Positions 14,101 through 26,470 of a DNA stretch of 64,000 nucleotides are shown piece by piece. The stretch spans positions 51,024,501-51,088,500 of the forward strand of contig NC_089980.1 of NCBI RefSeq assembly GCF_036417845.1, written 5' to 3'. Each line of letters starts with the position of its first letter. Position 1 is the first letter of the stretch. This DNA comes from Apteryx mantelli (lineage: Eukaryota > Chordata > Aves > Apterygiformes > Apterygidae). The translations under genes were made by a program, and so were the position numbers. Below the pieces are notes generated by a model that made no database searches, was not told the DNA's origin, and was given only the letters and a program-made list of their open reading frames with translations.

Positions 14101-15430
14101 TACTTGTTACTATTATCTATATAAGAATTTTGGTTGTACCATACAAAGTTAAGCAAAAATAAAACAAATGAGCCACAGTCACCTGACCATTAGAAAAATT
14201 ACTGTTACAGCTAAACCAAGTAAAAGCAAAGCTGCAGGCAGGTCAAGACAAGTTCAGACAGAGTCAGCCTGACAAGCCTCAGTCCCGAGTCCTTGCAAAT
14301 TCAATACAAAGCCTGTGGTCTGTTATTAGCAATGGCAAATACCGTAATCCTTAGCAACAGGGTCACACTTTCCTGGCATATGCCGTTTGTAACACATGAT
14401 GAAAGGTGCACAGTTGGTTTGTAGCTCTTGGGTGCTGTAATGACATCTCCCCAACTCATTCCACTAACTCCCTTCCTGTCTGCATTTATCTCCATGTCAA
14501 CACTTTCTCTTTTGCCCTAGGACTAGTGTACCCTGCTCCTGAGCTTCCTTCTCAAACTGCAAATGTCAGAAAAGACTTTACTCTCACACCATAGTTCCCT
14601 TAGACAGAGACAAAGCATGGAAGGTTTAAGCTGAAAAGGAAAATAAGTGAGGAGTGTCTTCAGTTAGGAAACTTTAATAACTTTTTGCAGTCCTGATTGT
14701 CTCTTTCTACCTGCAAAAGCCGAAATGAAACATATTGCCTTTAAGGCCAGGTTTCCCTTTTGAGCTCTTGCTGAGATTTCAGCTTGTTATACATGAGAAT
14801 ATATTCTTCTGAGTGGAATACAGGGATGGCCTTTGCAGAAGTGAAAATTGGGCAGGCTTGTACCTGATGCAGGTCTTTAAAGACACACCAGTGCTGAATC
14901 CAGTATTTAAAAAATGTGTCCTGGAAGATCAATCAATACATCTGATCCTTCAAGTCTGAGGGTATTATGTTCTTCATGTCAAAGTCAATTTACAGTCACT
15001 CTGGATTGTGCTTTGTTAGGGTTATCTTCAACTACAAAAGACTGATGAGGATGCCAGCATTTTGTTGCAGGAAATGTGTTCAGTTTTGGTGACAAAACAA
15101 CCGGAAGTGTTAGCATGTTTCTCTGCTCCCAACTGTGAAAGTATCCTGTGGGGAAAAAATGTTGGCTGACTCTGGGTAATAGTATTGAGAAACTGTTTTT
15201 TCAGTTTTTAATGTCTTAAGTCAGAGGTAGGGTGGTATTCCCTCAACTCTTTTCTATCAAGCAGATGTGTGGCAGTTAAACCCTGATGAATGGGTTGTCA
15301 GCTCTCAGTGGAGAGATGTTATAAAGCCTTCACAGGTAGCATTTTGCTGGCAGCCACATCAGAGATGTCATGAATTGAAGTGGCCTGCAGATTGAACTTT
15401 CCTCCCTGGCACAGGTGGAACACAATGCTG

Positions 15431-15436
15431 CTCAGC
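15431..15436. repeat. Left target-site duplication of solo LTR
   Basis: The hexamer CTCAGC lies immediately before the LTR terminus TGTTGCGG and is repeated exactly at 15829-15834 immediately after the other terminus. This is the 6-bp duplication expected from a retroviral integrase of the alpha/beta (class II, ERVK-like) type. Confidence 0.85.
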
Positions 15437-15828
15437 TGTTGCGGTCCGTGGGAGTGACGGGAAAGAATCATACGCACTCACAGAATGCAGATTCAATTCC
15501 AACTTTATTCGGCAATTTACCCATATTATAGGTGCAGGCACGCGGCGCCTTGGTCTCTTTGATTGGTGGTTCATACAGATTATGTCACAGGGAGCCAATC
15601 ACGGCACCGATCACGCACGCAGCGGTCATGCCTTGTACCTTGCTACTTATTTAGCAAAGCTATCTTACCCTTAACCTTGGTTCCCACTGGCTTCTGCTAG
15701 TTTATCTATACTTTCTCAGGATGTATCATTTCCAGCTGCACCAGTGTCCTTGGGTACGTTTGTCTGAGACTCCTGTTGCTTGCTACTTGCAACTTTCCAC
15801 CAGTTTAACCCTGTCATGACCCTCCACA
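15437..15828 (-). mobile_element. Solo LTR of an endogenous retrovirus (ERVK/alpharetrovirus-like)
   Basis: This is a 392-bp long terminal repeat without internal proviral sequence, read on the minus strand. It begins TGTGGAGGG at 15828 and ends CCGCAACA at 15437, giving the inverted TGT...ACA termini of LTRs, and it is flanked by the perfect 6-bp repeat CTCAGC. Within it, a TATA-like TATAATAT (15523-15530) is followed about 14 nt later by the polyadenylation signal AATAAA (15504-15509). In avian leukosis-type LTRs the poly(A) signal likewise sits in U3 just before a short R region, so this layout and the 6-bp duplication both point to a class II element. The element is more CpG-rich than its surroundings. 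A solo LTR arises by recombination between the two LTRs of a provirus, so no viral genes remain here. Assignment as an LTR is strong; the family name needs a library search. Confidence 0.85.
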
Positions 15829-15834
15829 CTCAGC
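15829..15834. repeat. Right target-site duplication of solo LTR
   Basis: This exact copy of CTCAGC is the partner of 15431-15436. The identity of the two copies suggests the insertion is not extremely old, although six bases are weak evidence for age. Confidence 0.85.
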
Positions 15835-16631
15835 AGCATGGCTAAAACTAAATTTTGAAATCCTAAGCTTGAAGCATTGTAGGCAGAGGCCTGATTGCTC
15901 ATGTTATGGGAAGAGAAGGCAATAGAAGAGACAGAGCTAGGATCCAGAGCCAGAGGAAAGGTGCGGAGAAACCACTTCGCTTTTTCTGCTGCTGCCAGGA
16001 GACTGGGAGGATCAGCAGCAACCAGGGGGACTTGGGTTCCCTCTCTTCCTCCTCCTCCACCCCCCATCCCTGTCCTCAGCAGTAGCTCATGTCCTACATT
16101 ACCCTTTGGTGGTAAGTGGTACCTGCCCTTGGCGGCAAGCCCGGCTTTTCAGCAGTTCTGCCATCTTCCCTGTTACCTTAGGCCTCAACGCAGCCCTGCA
16201 TTGATAACATGAGGGAACTGCTAACTCTGCTCTGTTGCAGAAGGAGCCTGCTTATGCCTGTTTGGCAGCTTCCATGAGCTCCAATACATACTTAAAAACA
16301 GACACTTTTACCAAAATGTCCAATACCTTGCAGCCTGTCCCAGAGGAACAAGCTCCTTTGCAGCATATGTGCATTGACTGGTGACTGCCTTAATGATACA
16401 AACGTTTACTCAGAAATTTCATCTTGGGAATAGAGCCACTAAGTGAAGTCAGGTGAACAGTCAGGTCCTAATTCCAGTCATTCTGCATGACTGGGGTGAC
16501 ATAAATCCACCTTAGACCTGTAGTGAAAGGATCCCACTTCATTAATGAATTCCTAGATGAAAGAAAGCTAGCACAGCCTCAAGGACATGGGAAGTCATTA
16601 ATGGCATCCTCAATTTAATAACATGTGCAGA

Positions 16632-16647
16632 CATGTTTTAAAACATG
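16632..16647. repeat. 16-bp perfect palindrome
   Basis: CATGTTTTAAAACATG is exactly self-complementary. It sits beside another ACATGT-containing segment (16621-16636), so the local DNA is rich in CATG dyads. It may be chance, or it may be a site for a dimeric DNA-binding protein. Confidence 0.6.
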
Positions 16648-17665
16648 ACTGCTCAGTCACTTCCACATTTTCCCCTCTTCTTTTCCCTGAATCAGAGGCA
16701 TGTTCCACAAAAACTGGTTCTGTGGTCTTCACTTTTGTGGGTGAACTTGGTGAGTCAGGAAAATAAGTTTCAGGAAGAAGAGCTAGAAAAAGAGAGGGAG
16801 CTTTTTGACTTACACGTGCTTGTCTTCTGTAATTGAGCATGTTGGAAGGCATAGAGCTGTCAAGGACATGAAAGGTAGATTTCAGTGACAGAATTGAAAG
16901 GTTTCTCGCAGCACAAGACTTCCAGTGTAATTATTAGAAAAGTTCCTCCCCTTAGAAATACTAAACTCCATGATAGCTGCAAGCTTACTAGTGAAAGGGA
17001 AAGGAAGAAGAGAACAGGAAATGCTGCTTGAAGGTTTTATTAATATGCAGAGCTGTTTAATAAATCAGTACATGTGTCTATTTAACAACCTGACAGCTGC
17101 TTCCCTTGTCTCCATCCCACTGTTTGTTGACATCATGTCTACTTTTTCATTTCTGAGAATTTAACATTAAGGCAGTAAAAAACGGTGCAAAAAGTAACAG
17201 ATATTGGGAATAATGGAGCTAGTGAAAATGAAATCTTTCATTGATTTTTCTTGAAAGGAAAGGTGACCCTACTCTGTGTGAAGCTGTAACCATGGTAGCA
17301 GAACTAATCACTGGAAAAAAAATGATGCTGTTTTTACAGTAGGAGGTGGAAATGGACACTCTGAGCTGAACGTTTTCAAGTCCATGACTGGAAGCTTGAG
17401 CCATTTTCATTTATTAAGCTTTGGCTTTGAAGATGGATTGTGTTATTGTATTTCTCACAGAACAAATGTCAGTGAGAAAAGAACACACTCAGTAATTGGG
17501 CCACACCAACACCAGAGAAGCTGAGGGACCCTTGTATTAGAAGAAAGCTGAATCCCTGATGATAACAGTTATCAAATAACAGGATTCAGTGATACAACAG
17601 GGTATCCCAGATATATAGACACCAACTGTCACTTTGATGAAAGACCTTTACATCACTGGCTGCAT

Positions 17666-17699
17666 AAAGGGGCCTTGAAGCATTAAAAAGGGGCCTTGA
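17666..17699. repeat. Short direct repeat, 2 copies
   Basis: The 13-mer AAAGGGGCCTTGA occurs at 17666-17678 and again at 17687-17699, giving a 21-bp period. The units are flanked by similar GCAT(T)AAA sequence, which suggests a small tandem duplication. Confidence 0.6.
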
Positions 17700-19501
17700 T
17701 ATAACCAGAAATTCAGTGCATAGCGCTTATGGGGCACTTTAAATCTCTGAAGTGCTTTACAAAGAGCTAATTTCATCATCTGGGAAAGAGAGCAGCGCAG
17801 ATACTGAGCCAGCAAGGTCAGCTTGCTTGCTTGAAGCCAGAGAGAAAATCTATGCCCAAGCTAATGTTGGAAAGCATGATCTTCAAGCCTGTGCTCAGAG
17901 CATTCCTGCTCCTGCCCCACTTGCCCCCACAGCTCCCATAGTATCCTCCCAAGCCATACAGGCATGGTCACTTTAGTCACGGATGCATCTTGTCCTGAAG
18001 CATGTGCAGCTTCTTTTTAGATGTTGGAGAGGCTCCCACACATGTAGATCAATGAGGGGTCCTGAGCCAGCAGCTGGGCACTTACTCCAGTTTGGCCACA
18101 GGCAAGCACAGCATAACTCGGCACTTTTGGGTACACTCTCTCCTTTTCCTTTGCATCCATGGTGAGAGTTGGCTGAGGACAGATTCCCATGAAAAACTCA
18201 GTTCCTCTGTGTCTTCCCAGGCCTGCTTCAAACAGATTTCAAGAGCTTTGCTGAGCGCTAGTGAATAAACAAAGAGGGCTGGAGTGCCTATTATCCTTTT
18301 AACAGAAAAAATGTATCTAGTATTCCCATACATATGAGATATAACTGGTATGCAATTTGCACAGTGTAACTGATTCCTTCTGTTTAAGATAAGCCATCTC
18401 TAAAGTTGTAGCTGTTTGATACACTGGCACAGTAACTGGGAAACAACAGACATTGAGCCAAACTTTTCTGAGGAGGACTTTTAATTAAAGTAAATATACC
18501 TCTGTATGTACATCAGTGATGGCACCATAAACTGGTATACATTCCTGTAGCCCAAAAGAAATGCTCTTGATTATACTAAAATGCTAAGACTCTTGGGCAC
18601 TGTGTGTCTAATTTAGGATCCCAGTCCCTCCTTGTAATTACATCAAGAAAAGTTGACTTGAACTTCAGAAACAGAATGCTTTTTTCATAGCAATACTTTG
18701 ATTCAAAAACCTCTTTATAATCCCTGATGTGCTAAATAACCACTGTAAAATTAAAAACACTTGTACTTGTAATGCCAGGTAAGAAAGTGGCATATGTACA
18801 AGCTGATGGTTCTGCTTGTTTTTGATGAAGGTTGCCCTATAGAAGTAATCTGTGCAGTAATGCACATCAAACTGAAATTCATAGGAAATACAAAAGCAAT
18901 ATGCAATCGCAAAAGTAGCCTTTAAAAATAGCAGTACCAGGAACTCTGTTAACTATCACAGTTGGTGTGCTGAATGTTTTCCCCAATGGGTTAGATGCCT
19001 TTGGTACCTAATATGACAGGTTTCCCTTTTTAAACTCAAGCATGTGATCCCAAACTTTCTTACTGGTTTTACAAAAGGCTGTGGCCTTGTTTTTGTATCC
19101 TGGAGACAGGACAGCTGTAAGACTTGTTACAGAGAGACCAGTCAAATAAAGCCATTAAGAAGTCTGTTGCTTAGCAGGTGTCTCTTATTGCAAACCTATT
19201 CATATTCCAAAACGGACATCCACCAGGATTTTTATCTACAGCACTGTCACCTGGAATAGCCTAAGCTATTAATTGCATTGAACATGTGTTATTCTAATCT
19301 TTAGGTTGCATTACAGAAGCGTGCTCTGGGCTCAGAAGTCATATCCTCACTACTGTTTTTACCAGATTGAGCTTGAGTGGGGTTTTGTGGACCTTCCCTT
19401 ACTGTCCCTGGAGGAAGACCACACTTACTGTGGTGAGCACCAGTCATGTCAAACCCGTATAAGGGATACAGTTGCACTGTCTGAATCACTTCCTTAGCTG
19501 T

Positions 19502-19532
19502 GTGACTTTCAGTCACAAAAGTGACTTTCAGT
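19502..19532. repeat. Short direct repeat with dyad, 2 copies
   Basis: GTGACTTTCAGT occurs at 19502-19513 and at 19521-19532, a 19-bp period. The first copy extends to AGTCAC, making a 6-bp stem with a 3-nt loop. It looks like a small local duplication. Confidence 0.55.
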
Positions 19533-22500
19533 AGGCAATAGGAGGAAAAAGGAATTTGCTTCAGTAATCACTGAGGAATGAAAGAGCCTTGAAGGCAAAT
19601 TCACAATAAAGATAAAAGGAGAGAAGCAGGGGTCAGAGAAAAGGGCAAGTGTGAAAGCTAGAGAATCAGAGGATAGGAGAGAAATAAATTAAAAAATTAT
19701 AGCAAACTGTAATGATCTTGCTTGTGGATTTCAAAGGAGGAGAAGGATCAGACTTCCTTCAGTTCTAGGTCATTGCTGGAAGACTTCAATCAAATCCTCA
19801 GAAGGCTGCACTTCCCATTTTGACAACTAACAAATGGTTGTACAGGTTGACTGGCAAACATTTTTTTGAATAGACTGGTCTGTTTCTGGGGTTCTTCTGG
19901 CACCATTTTTTGAGTAGAAATTGGAAGAGAAATGGAAAGAGAAAATAAGAGTAGATCTCCACTTTTCCCACTTCCTTTTCATATGAAACCCTTTTCTCCC
20001 ACCTCACAAATAATTCTGGTTCTTTGTAGGGAATATATGTCTTGATTCTAGTAAACAGTGTGGGGAAAGGGAGAACAAGCTGCAGAAAAAGTAAAAGGGA
20101 AAAGAATAGAACAAAACGGTCGATAAGAGAAGAATATCCAGATAAAGGAGGAAAATGAGGAAAAAACTGAAGCAATGTGATTTTTAAGGGAAAAAAATGA
20201 TGCAAATGGACAGAATTAGAAAATAACAGATAGAAAATAACAGAGGCTGGGACCATTTGAACAGTAAAGGGATACAAAAGGTTAAGCAAGATTTTGTCCC
20301 AAACATCTATTTGATTGGTAGGCAATACTTCTAATACTATTTCAGTTTGATCAACTTGTTTAAAAATAGAAATGACAACAAATACCTCTCAAGTAAAAGC
20401 TTTAAAAAAATATATAGGTTGCTTTTGCATATCTTAAGCAGAACTAACAAAGCACATTTCTAAATGACTAAAGCAGCTTGTTAAAAGCCTTTGGCAGGAC
20501 TAACTTTGTGTGAGTCAGATTAGCATATTGAAAAGGCATAATAATATTCCCAACAGGAGATGAAAATGTCCAGTTTTGCAGAAATCTTTGATTTTTGCTT
20601 TATTGCCATCAGCTGCACATTGTAGCCACATTGTGCCAAAAGTGTTTTAATTGTGAAGCCACATAGAGTTTAAATGCCTTCTAGTGGCACATATAGCCTG
20701 AATATCATTCATGAAATCTTCAGTTTACTTAGCAATAGTAGTAATCATAGCCCTCTCATGGAATGTTTCATGCAGAGAGTTCAGAACAGTTCGCAAAATA
20801 CTCTAATGCATGCTGATCTGGATAACCATACTATTAAAAATTTCCGTAGTTTTTGATATGGCCCAGTTTCAGAGGACACAGTAAATAGTACTATGTGCCT
20901 ATGAGCATGTGTATATGTGCAGAAAGAAGGGAGAAACACATGTACACATATACAGAGCAAAGGGAAACTGATGGTGTAGAACATGACCCTTAGTTAAGGA
21001 GTTGTATCTGTTGAACTACCATACTGTGTTAGGTATTTTATATCAGAATTGATGTTTTGAAACCTGAAAATGCTAATCACTGCTTTTGATAACATACATG
21101 TTCTTTAGATTAAAAATGCATTAAACTCCTAAAAGCTCTTAGGAGATGTCTGCATTTCCCTCACTGACAGCTGTGTGGTCAGAATCTAAGCCAACAGGGG
21201 ATCAAAAAACTAATGAGAAAGTCTTTTGATGGAGGTGACAGAACTGAATGCCCACGTAAGTAAAGGCCTGAGGCAGGTGCCTGTTAGTCTGAGTGTACAG
21301 CATGCATCTACTTCAAAAACAAGACATACCATGAGTGAACTAAATAATAAATTACTTCTAAATTGGCCTTTGTTACAAACATTTTCTCATCACCCCTTTC
21401 TCCTTCTCCGCTCCCCTCCCCTCTGCAATATATTTATTTGGATAGGGGATTCATGCCAGTATGTGACCAGTGATTAGTTTCACCATGTTCAAAAACAGGT
21501 TAGATCACAAAGGGGATGATAACTTTTTTTGCTAACTACTAACTGCTTCCCTACTTGTGATTCATGGTGAACATCTCCAAGGCTAATTTACAGTACAGAA
21601 AAACAAACTGTGTACTGTACAGATTACAGGGTGAACACTATCAGTATGGAGTAGGAGCTTGAAGAGAGCTGTAGGTCCAGCCTTTTGGAGGTGCAAGCCA
21701 CCTATTCACTGGTTAGGCTAAAGGAATTATAGAGAAATATTAAACTACAGCTGATGGACTAATGAATTACATTGCATATGAAAACCACGTAGATCACAGT
21801 TTTGCTTTTTTATTAGATATCTGCTTGTTCTTCCATACAACTGAGCTAGGGTGCTGTTTACCAAGCTTGTATTGTATCAAACACACTATTATACTCATCG
21901 TTTTGGCTCATGAACAAAAGTTCCTCAAGAAAACCTTTTCCAGTCACCGCCTTGCTTGCATGAACATGTGGCTTGAATGCTGACCAGCTTTTCTTGTCCA
22001 ATTACCTTTATTCCAGTTCAGATTAGAAATGTGGGCAAATGTCAAAGAGGTAAAAGTGTTTTTGAACAGGAAGCTAGACAGTGAGTATTGTTCAGGGTCC
22101 ACTGGTTTCCTTCAGCAATGTCCTGCACCTGACGGAGAAGTGAATTCTTTCACAGACAAAAGCCAGCTCCTAGAGATGTCATGCAGAGGAACAGGAAGTC
22201 TTCTCTTCATGATGGGGTGGGGATAAAAATACTTATTGATATACTGCAATATGTATTTTTAAAATGCCAAGGTGTTCTAGACTGTGTTTTCTTATGCCCT
22301 ATGATTTCTGCCTGCAGACCTCTTCATAATTTGGACTGTGTTAAATACCACTATGTCACTAGAAAAAATAGCAAACATTATGCTGTGGCTAGATCTGACA
22401 GTAACCATGTCCTTTATTTTGTATAATCTTGAAAACTAAAATATGCAATTTTTCAGTATTTCTCTTTGGAGTGTAGTCCTTCTGTTTCTTGCTTTTTTTG

Positions 22501-25500
22501 CTACCTAATCAGCTGCAGTTTATGGTTTTACAGAGGGTGAGAAGAGGATGAAATTGAATAAATTCTTCTTTATTAAGATTTCTGCCCATCAGCATCTATT
22601 TAAAATTACACAGTTGTAATAAGCCTGTACTTGTGCAGTGCGTTCACAGGTGCTTGCTCCCCAGTTGCCCTTCTGGCCAGCTGCCACTATCCTCTGGATG
22701 CATCTAGCAGGGCAGAGGAGCGCCTCAGAGTAAGGGGGAAGGAAAAGCTCAAGAAGAGGGCTGAGGAACACACTGTTGCTGATTTTCCATTCTTGCATCT
22801 TGTTCAATAACCCTTTCAATTTATGTATATATGTGTTTACTTTAAATTCTAATTCCAGAGGAAGGAAATTTGGGAATAGCCAGCATGAGGAAAGAATGAA
22901 GGATGAGCATCCCTGAGTCCAAGTGCTAATGTGATGCCAGGTTCTTGGTGCAAACCTCTGGGATGTTGCTTGTGCAGAGATTGAAGAGCTGCTGGGCCTT
23001 CCCTGTCAGTGATTCCTCCAGGAAAGGGTAGCACCCAGCCTGTGTAGAGCTGATATAGCCAGTTTTCTTCTCCCTCACTTAGCATCTTATTTAGGGTGCC
23101 TTGGAGCTCAGGTACAGAGCCCCTGCTCTCCTGGTTCTTGGGCTGACAGAAGTGCTTTGTGGGGCCAATGTAGTAAGCCAATGTAGTTCAGAAACCCCCT
23201 CAGATTGCTCTCTAAATTCAATTGTTCTGGATTCCCAAACCAGCTGGCATAAAAAGAATTTAAAGAAAAGAAAAAACAGCACTAGGATCAGGAGGGTTAC
23301 TTACTGTTCTCTTTGAGAACATCTATCTGACACAGCTGAAAATCTGTCTCCTCCTCCCCTAATCCTGTCTGCCCCCTTTTTTTGTAATTCAGTGTCAGGG
23401 AATCAAAATGCCATGCAGAATATTCAGCAGCTAATAGGTGGAAGGATCAGCAAAATAAAATAAATAGGATCAGTGGGAGCAAGCTAACCTTATTCTGTGA
23501 GGAGACATGTGAGTAGATGTATTAGTAGACAAAATGATGTTTGGTTTTGGATTAGGTGTACTGCCTTGAACTCACTGCAATCATTTAGGTGGAAAACAGT
23601 ACAGAATTATTAAAAACAGATCAGTGGTAGGAAGAAGATTTTGTTTCCTCCCAAGGCAAACTGGAGAGAAGGTTTGCATGTACCTTCCTATATACAATTT
23701 TCTTTCCATGACTGGAAAAGTAGCCAAATGAAAATGTTCATGATGAATACAGTAAAAAAAAAAGGGGCTACTACCTAAGTCTCATTGGATGTCAATGGAT
23801 ACCAATGGGTATCAATCAATAAAAACTACTCATTCAAAGAGAATCATAAATTAATCAGATAATTCTACTAGATACCTGTCATTCTCATTCAATAGAATAC
23901 ACCCCTCAAGATGTCCTGTCTAAAAACTGGGAGCCAGACACACAAAAGCATTGCTTTACTATGTAACAAAATACCCTGGAAACCTATCTAGGATGTAAAT
24001 AAAAAGGCAATGATCTCATGAATCTCCTGAAGTATATATGTATTTCAACAATTAAGGAATTTCTAATATGACCAATGAAATTACAAAGGTCCAGTAGAGA
24101 AAAGGAGAGCTGCTTTTCACACAGTTAGAAATCTTTAGTTCTCTTGGCCCAGAAAGGCTGTTTATTTTCCAAAATGCTGTTCAGTGAGACGAACGTGCTG
24201 TTTCATAAAGAAAGGACACTGCCACAGATGATTACACAACCAATCTGAGACTACTAAACCCCTCTGTTTTTCCCTTATAAGATAGAACTACAGATTTTTT
24301 TCAGAGAAAGCAACATAGCAGAGAGAGAGTAAAGACAGACATGAGCAGACTGAAGGGCTTTGGCATAGTTTCTAGCACAGGGTGGGAACAGGCATCCAAA
24401 TTCATCAATGTGCCACAGGAAGTTAAAAAATGAAAGCTTGTAGCTTCTAACTTGAGAGTTGAAGATCAAGGGTCAGCTTTTCAGAAGAGTGTAATCAGAA
24501 GTGTTTCCTTACAGCAGTGTAGTGTAGAAATATCCAAACTGGCACAAAGACTGGATGTAGTTAAGCCATATGTACGGTGGCCCACCTACATCTGGCCTTC
24601 TAAATTAGCTGAGATGGAATACCGCAGTATAAAAGCTTTATTTTTTTCAGTCTCTGAAATAGCTTGGGATCTCTAGACAGCAATGCACACTAGGATCCAG
24701 TGGGTTTGCCCAACAGGTGGCTTGGGAGACTTTAAGCCAATTCTCAAAAACAGCTTAAGAAGTCAGGACTTGGTGAGACTTATGGTTTACTTTGGAAATG
24801 GGATTTTTAATCTCCTAAATGATCACACTGCTTCCAAATGTTCAGCTCAAACCTAGTTCCATCAAGGATACAGAGTGAGCAAAAAAACCATTCAGTTTAA
24901 TTGTGTAGGTGTAAAACGATTACCACTGAGGCTACCTAATTTATTGGGGAAGGTGCTGCACGTTTGACTGTTTACCTTGTGCATAGAGCTTATGGATCTG
25001 AAGCCAAGTACAGCATTTTGAGGTCAGAGCTGCTGAATCAGATAAGCAGAAGGACTTAGTGACAGATAAAGCCTATAAAGACACTGCAAAGCAAGCTAAT
25101 TTGGCAAAGATACAGAGCGGTTTTAGAAGAAAATCTGCAGAAATCGAGTTTTCAAATTACTGTGAAAAAGCTTCAGAGGGAACCTGGTAGGTTATTTTTA
25201 TCTGGAATTTCATTTCCATGCTCAAGGCTGGGAAGATCAGTATACTGGAAGAGAAGATACAAAAGTGAATTTTGAGGAAGCAAATGTAGAATCCATCTGA
25301 ACCAAAGTAAAACAGCTAGAACAGAAAGCTGATAGCAGTTAGTTGTCTTCCAGCTGGGGAAAAGGTAAATGCTACCCAGGGCTACTTGACATGGACAAAA
25401 AGAAATCTCTGAGAGAGACATTTTAGAAAAGTATCTCTCTTTCCAGGAAAGTATATTATCACTGAACTGGAATAGAGTCAGATTAATAACCCAGACAATT

Positions 25501-26385
25501 TCAGAAAATACCTTAGTGGAAAGAAACTTCAAGGAAGAACACACACAAGAGGAACACAGCAACAACAATTGTCCATACACCACAGTAGGAAGTTTTGTAG
25601 CAAGAATGCATGAAAGCTGGGTTCTGAGATGAGAATCTGTTATAAGAGGCATTCCTAAAACACAGAGTAATAAATCAATGGAGCCCCAGGAACTAGACTG
25701 AAGACAGACTCTCCAGGTGGGGAGCAGCAGCAGCACACCAGAGGCTTCCACAGAAACGTTGCCAGGGTAGCACACAGGCAAACCCTCTTGTAAATGCCAA
25801 ACAGGTGGTAATACCCTGTTGCTGAATATCCCAGCCAGGTGAAAAATACTGAGTACACACTGCTGGGGAGTTGTTTCTTAGCAATAGGAATGGGCAGCTT
25901 GTGTTAATGACCTTTTATCTTGGGAATCCCCAAGGAAATGCTACTATGGAGGATGGAAAGGGAGTCCTGAATCCATGTGACAGAGGCTGTGCAGGTCAGG
26001 GGCCAGACTGTTCCTCTGCAGCATTGTTTGACTTATCTTCACATCCTAGAAGGGAAGTACGTTTATTTTGAACAGAATTTGTGCCTACAACAAAGAGTCT
26101 TGCTAGGGTGCTAACCTCACGTTAATAGAATGATAGCCTGGAAGACATAAAGATAGGTAGCTTGAATTATTATAATCAAGAAGCTTCCTTGAATTGCACT
26201 AAGCACATCTTTCTGTAAATTATTAAGCATTAAAGAAACATAAAACCCTCACTTTCATCATGTTTTTTTCCACTACTCTGAACCCAGGCAATAAAAATCA
26301 ATGGAATGAGTTTCCACTTTTCATTACTGCTAGTCATATTATATCTGTTTGAAAACAGTTACATCTGATTCTAATTTATATGTAA

Positions 26386-26470
26386 GTACTTTTGCATAGC
26401 ATAAAGTGGCCTTAAAGGGCGTTATTTACATTCACACACACTTCAAGGCCCTTTTATATTGCCAGAGTAC
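26386..26470. other. 85-bp imperfect hairpin (possible small-RNA precursor or palindromic repeat)
   Basis: A left arm (26386-26417) and a right arm (26441-26470) are near-complementary around a 23-nt loop (26418-26440). Pairing by hand gives 23 Watson-Crick pairs plus two G-T pairs, one 2-nt bulge and about five mismatches, and both arms end in GTAC. The terminal part, with the GGCCTT/AAGGCC block, is the most stable. Pairing does not continue beyond the GTAC ends, so the structure has defined borders. The length, loop size and interrupted stem resemble a microRNA precursor. A decayed palindromic DNA element is the main alternative. I do not recognise either arm as a known microRNA, and the transcribed strand cannot be told. 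Confidence 0.45.

Larger units (their letters stand above)
1..15430. other. Gene-free intergenic or intronic DNA
   Basis: No protein gene, RNA gene or recognisable transposon is visible in this AT-rich stretch. Open frames are short, overlap on both strands and show no domain or homology signal that I recognise. Local features are a T/G-rich low-complexity run at about 5140-5190, a T-rich run at 6990-7020, a pair of 10-bp inverted repeats at 3628-3637 and 3691-3700 separated by 53 nt, and a somewhat GC-richer patch around 8160-8720 that could be an old unclassified repeat. It may be intron or intergenic; no splice chain could be followed. Confidence 0.6.
15835..26385. other. Gene-free intergenic or intronic DNA
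   Basis: No supported gene lies here. The longest open frames (minus strand 19798-20325 and 25173-25781) are low-complexity or compositionally random and carry no recognisable domain. Small structures include a perfect 16-bp palindrome at 16632-16647, a 13-bp direct repeat with 21-bp period at 17666-17699, a 12-bp direct repeat with 19-bp period at 19502-19532, purine-rich plus-strand DNA at about 19540-20260, and three degenerate 10-bp units at about 23786-23816. Confidence 0.6.

Noticed and set aside
19798-20325. 175-codon minus-strand frame rich in F, L and S
   Set aside because: It is the complement of a purine-rich plus-strand stretch. The apparent membrane character is a composition artefact.
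25173-25781. 202-codon minus-strand frame
   Set aside because: Its length is at the edge of chance for 64 kb on six frames. The peptide has no recognisable motif and no promoter or splice context was seen.
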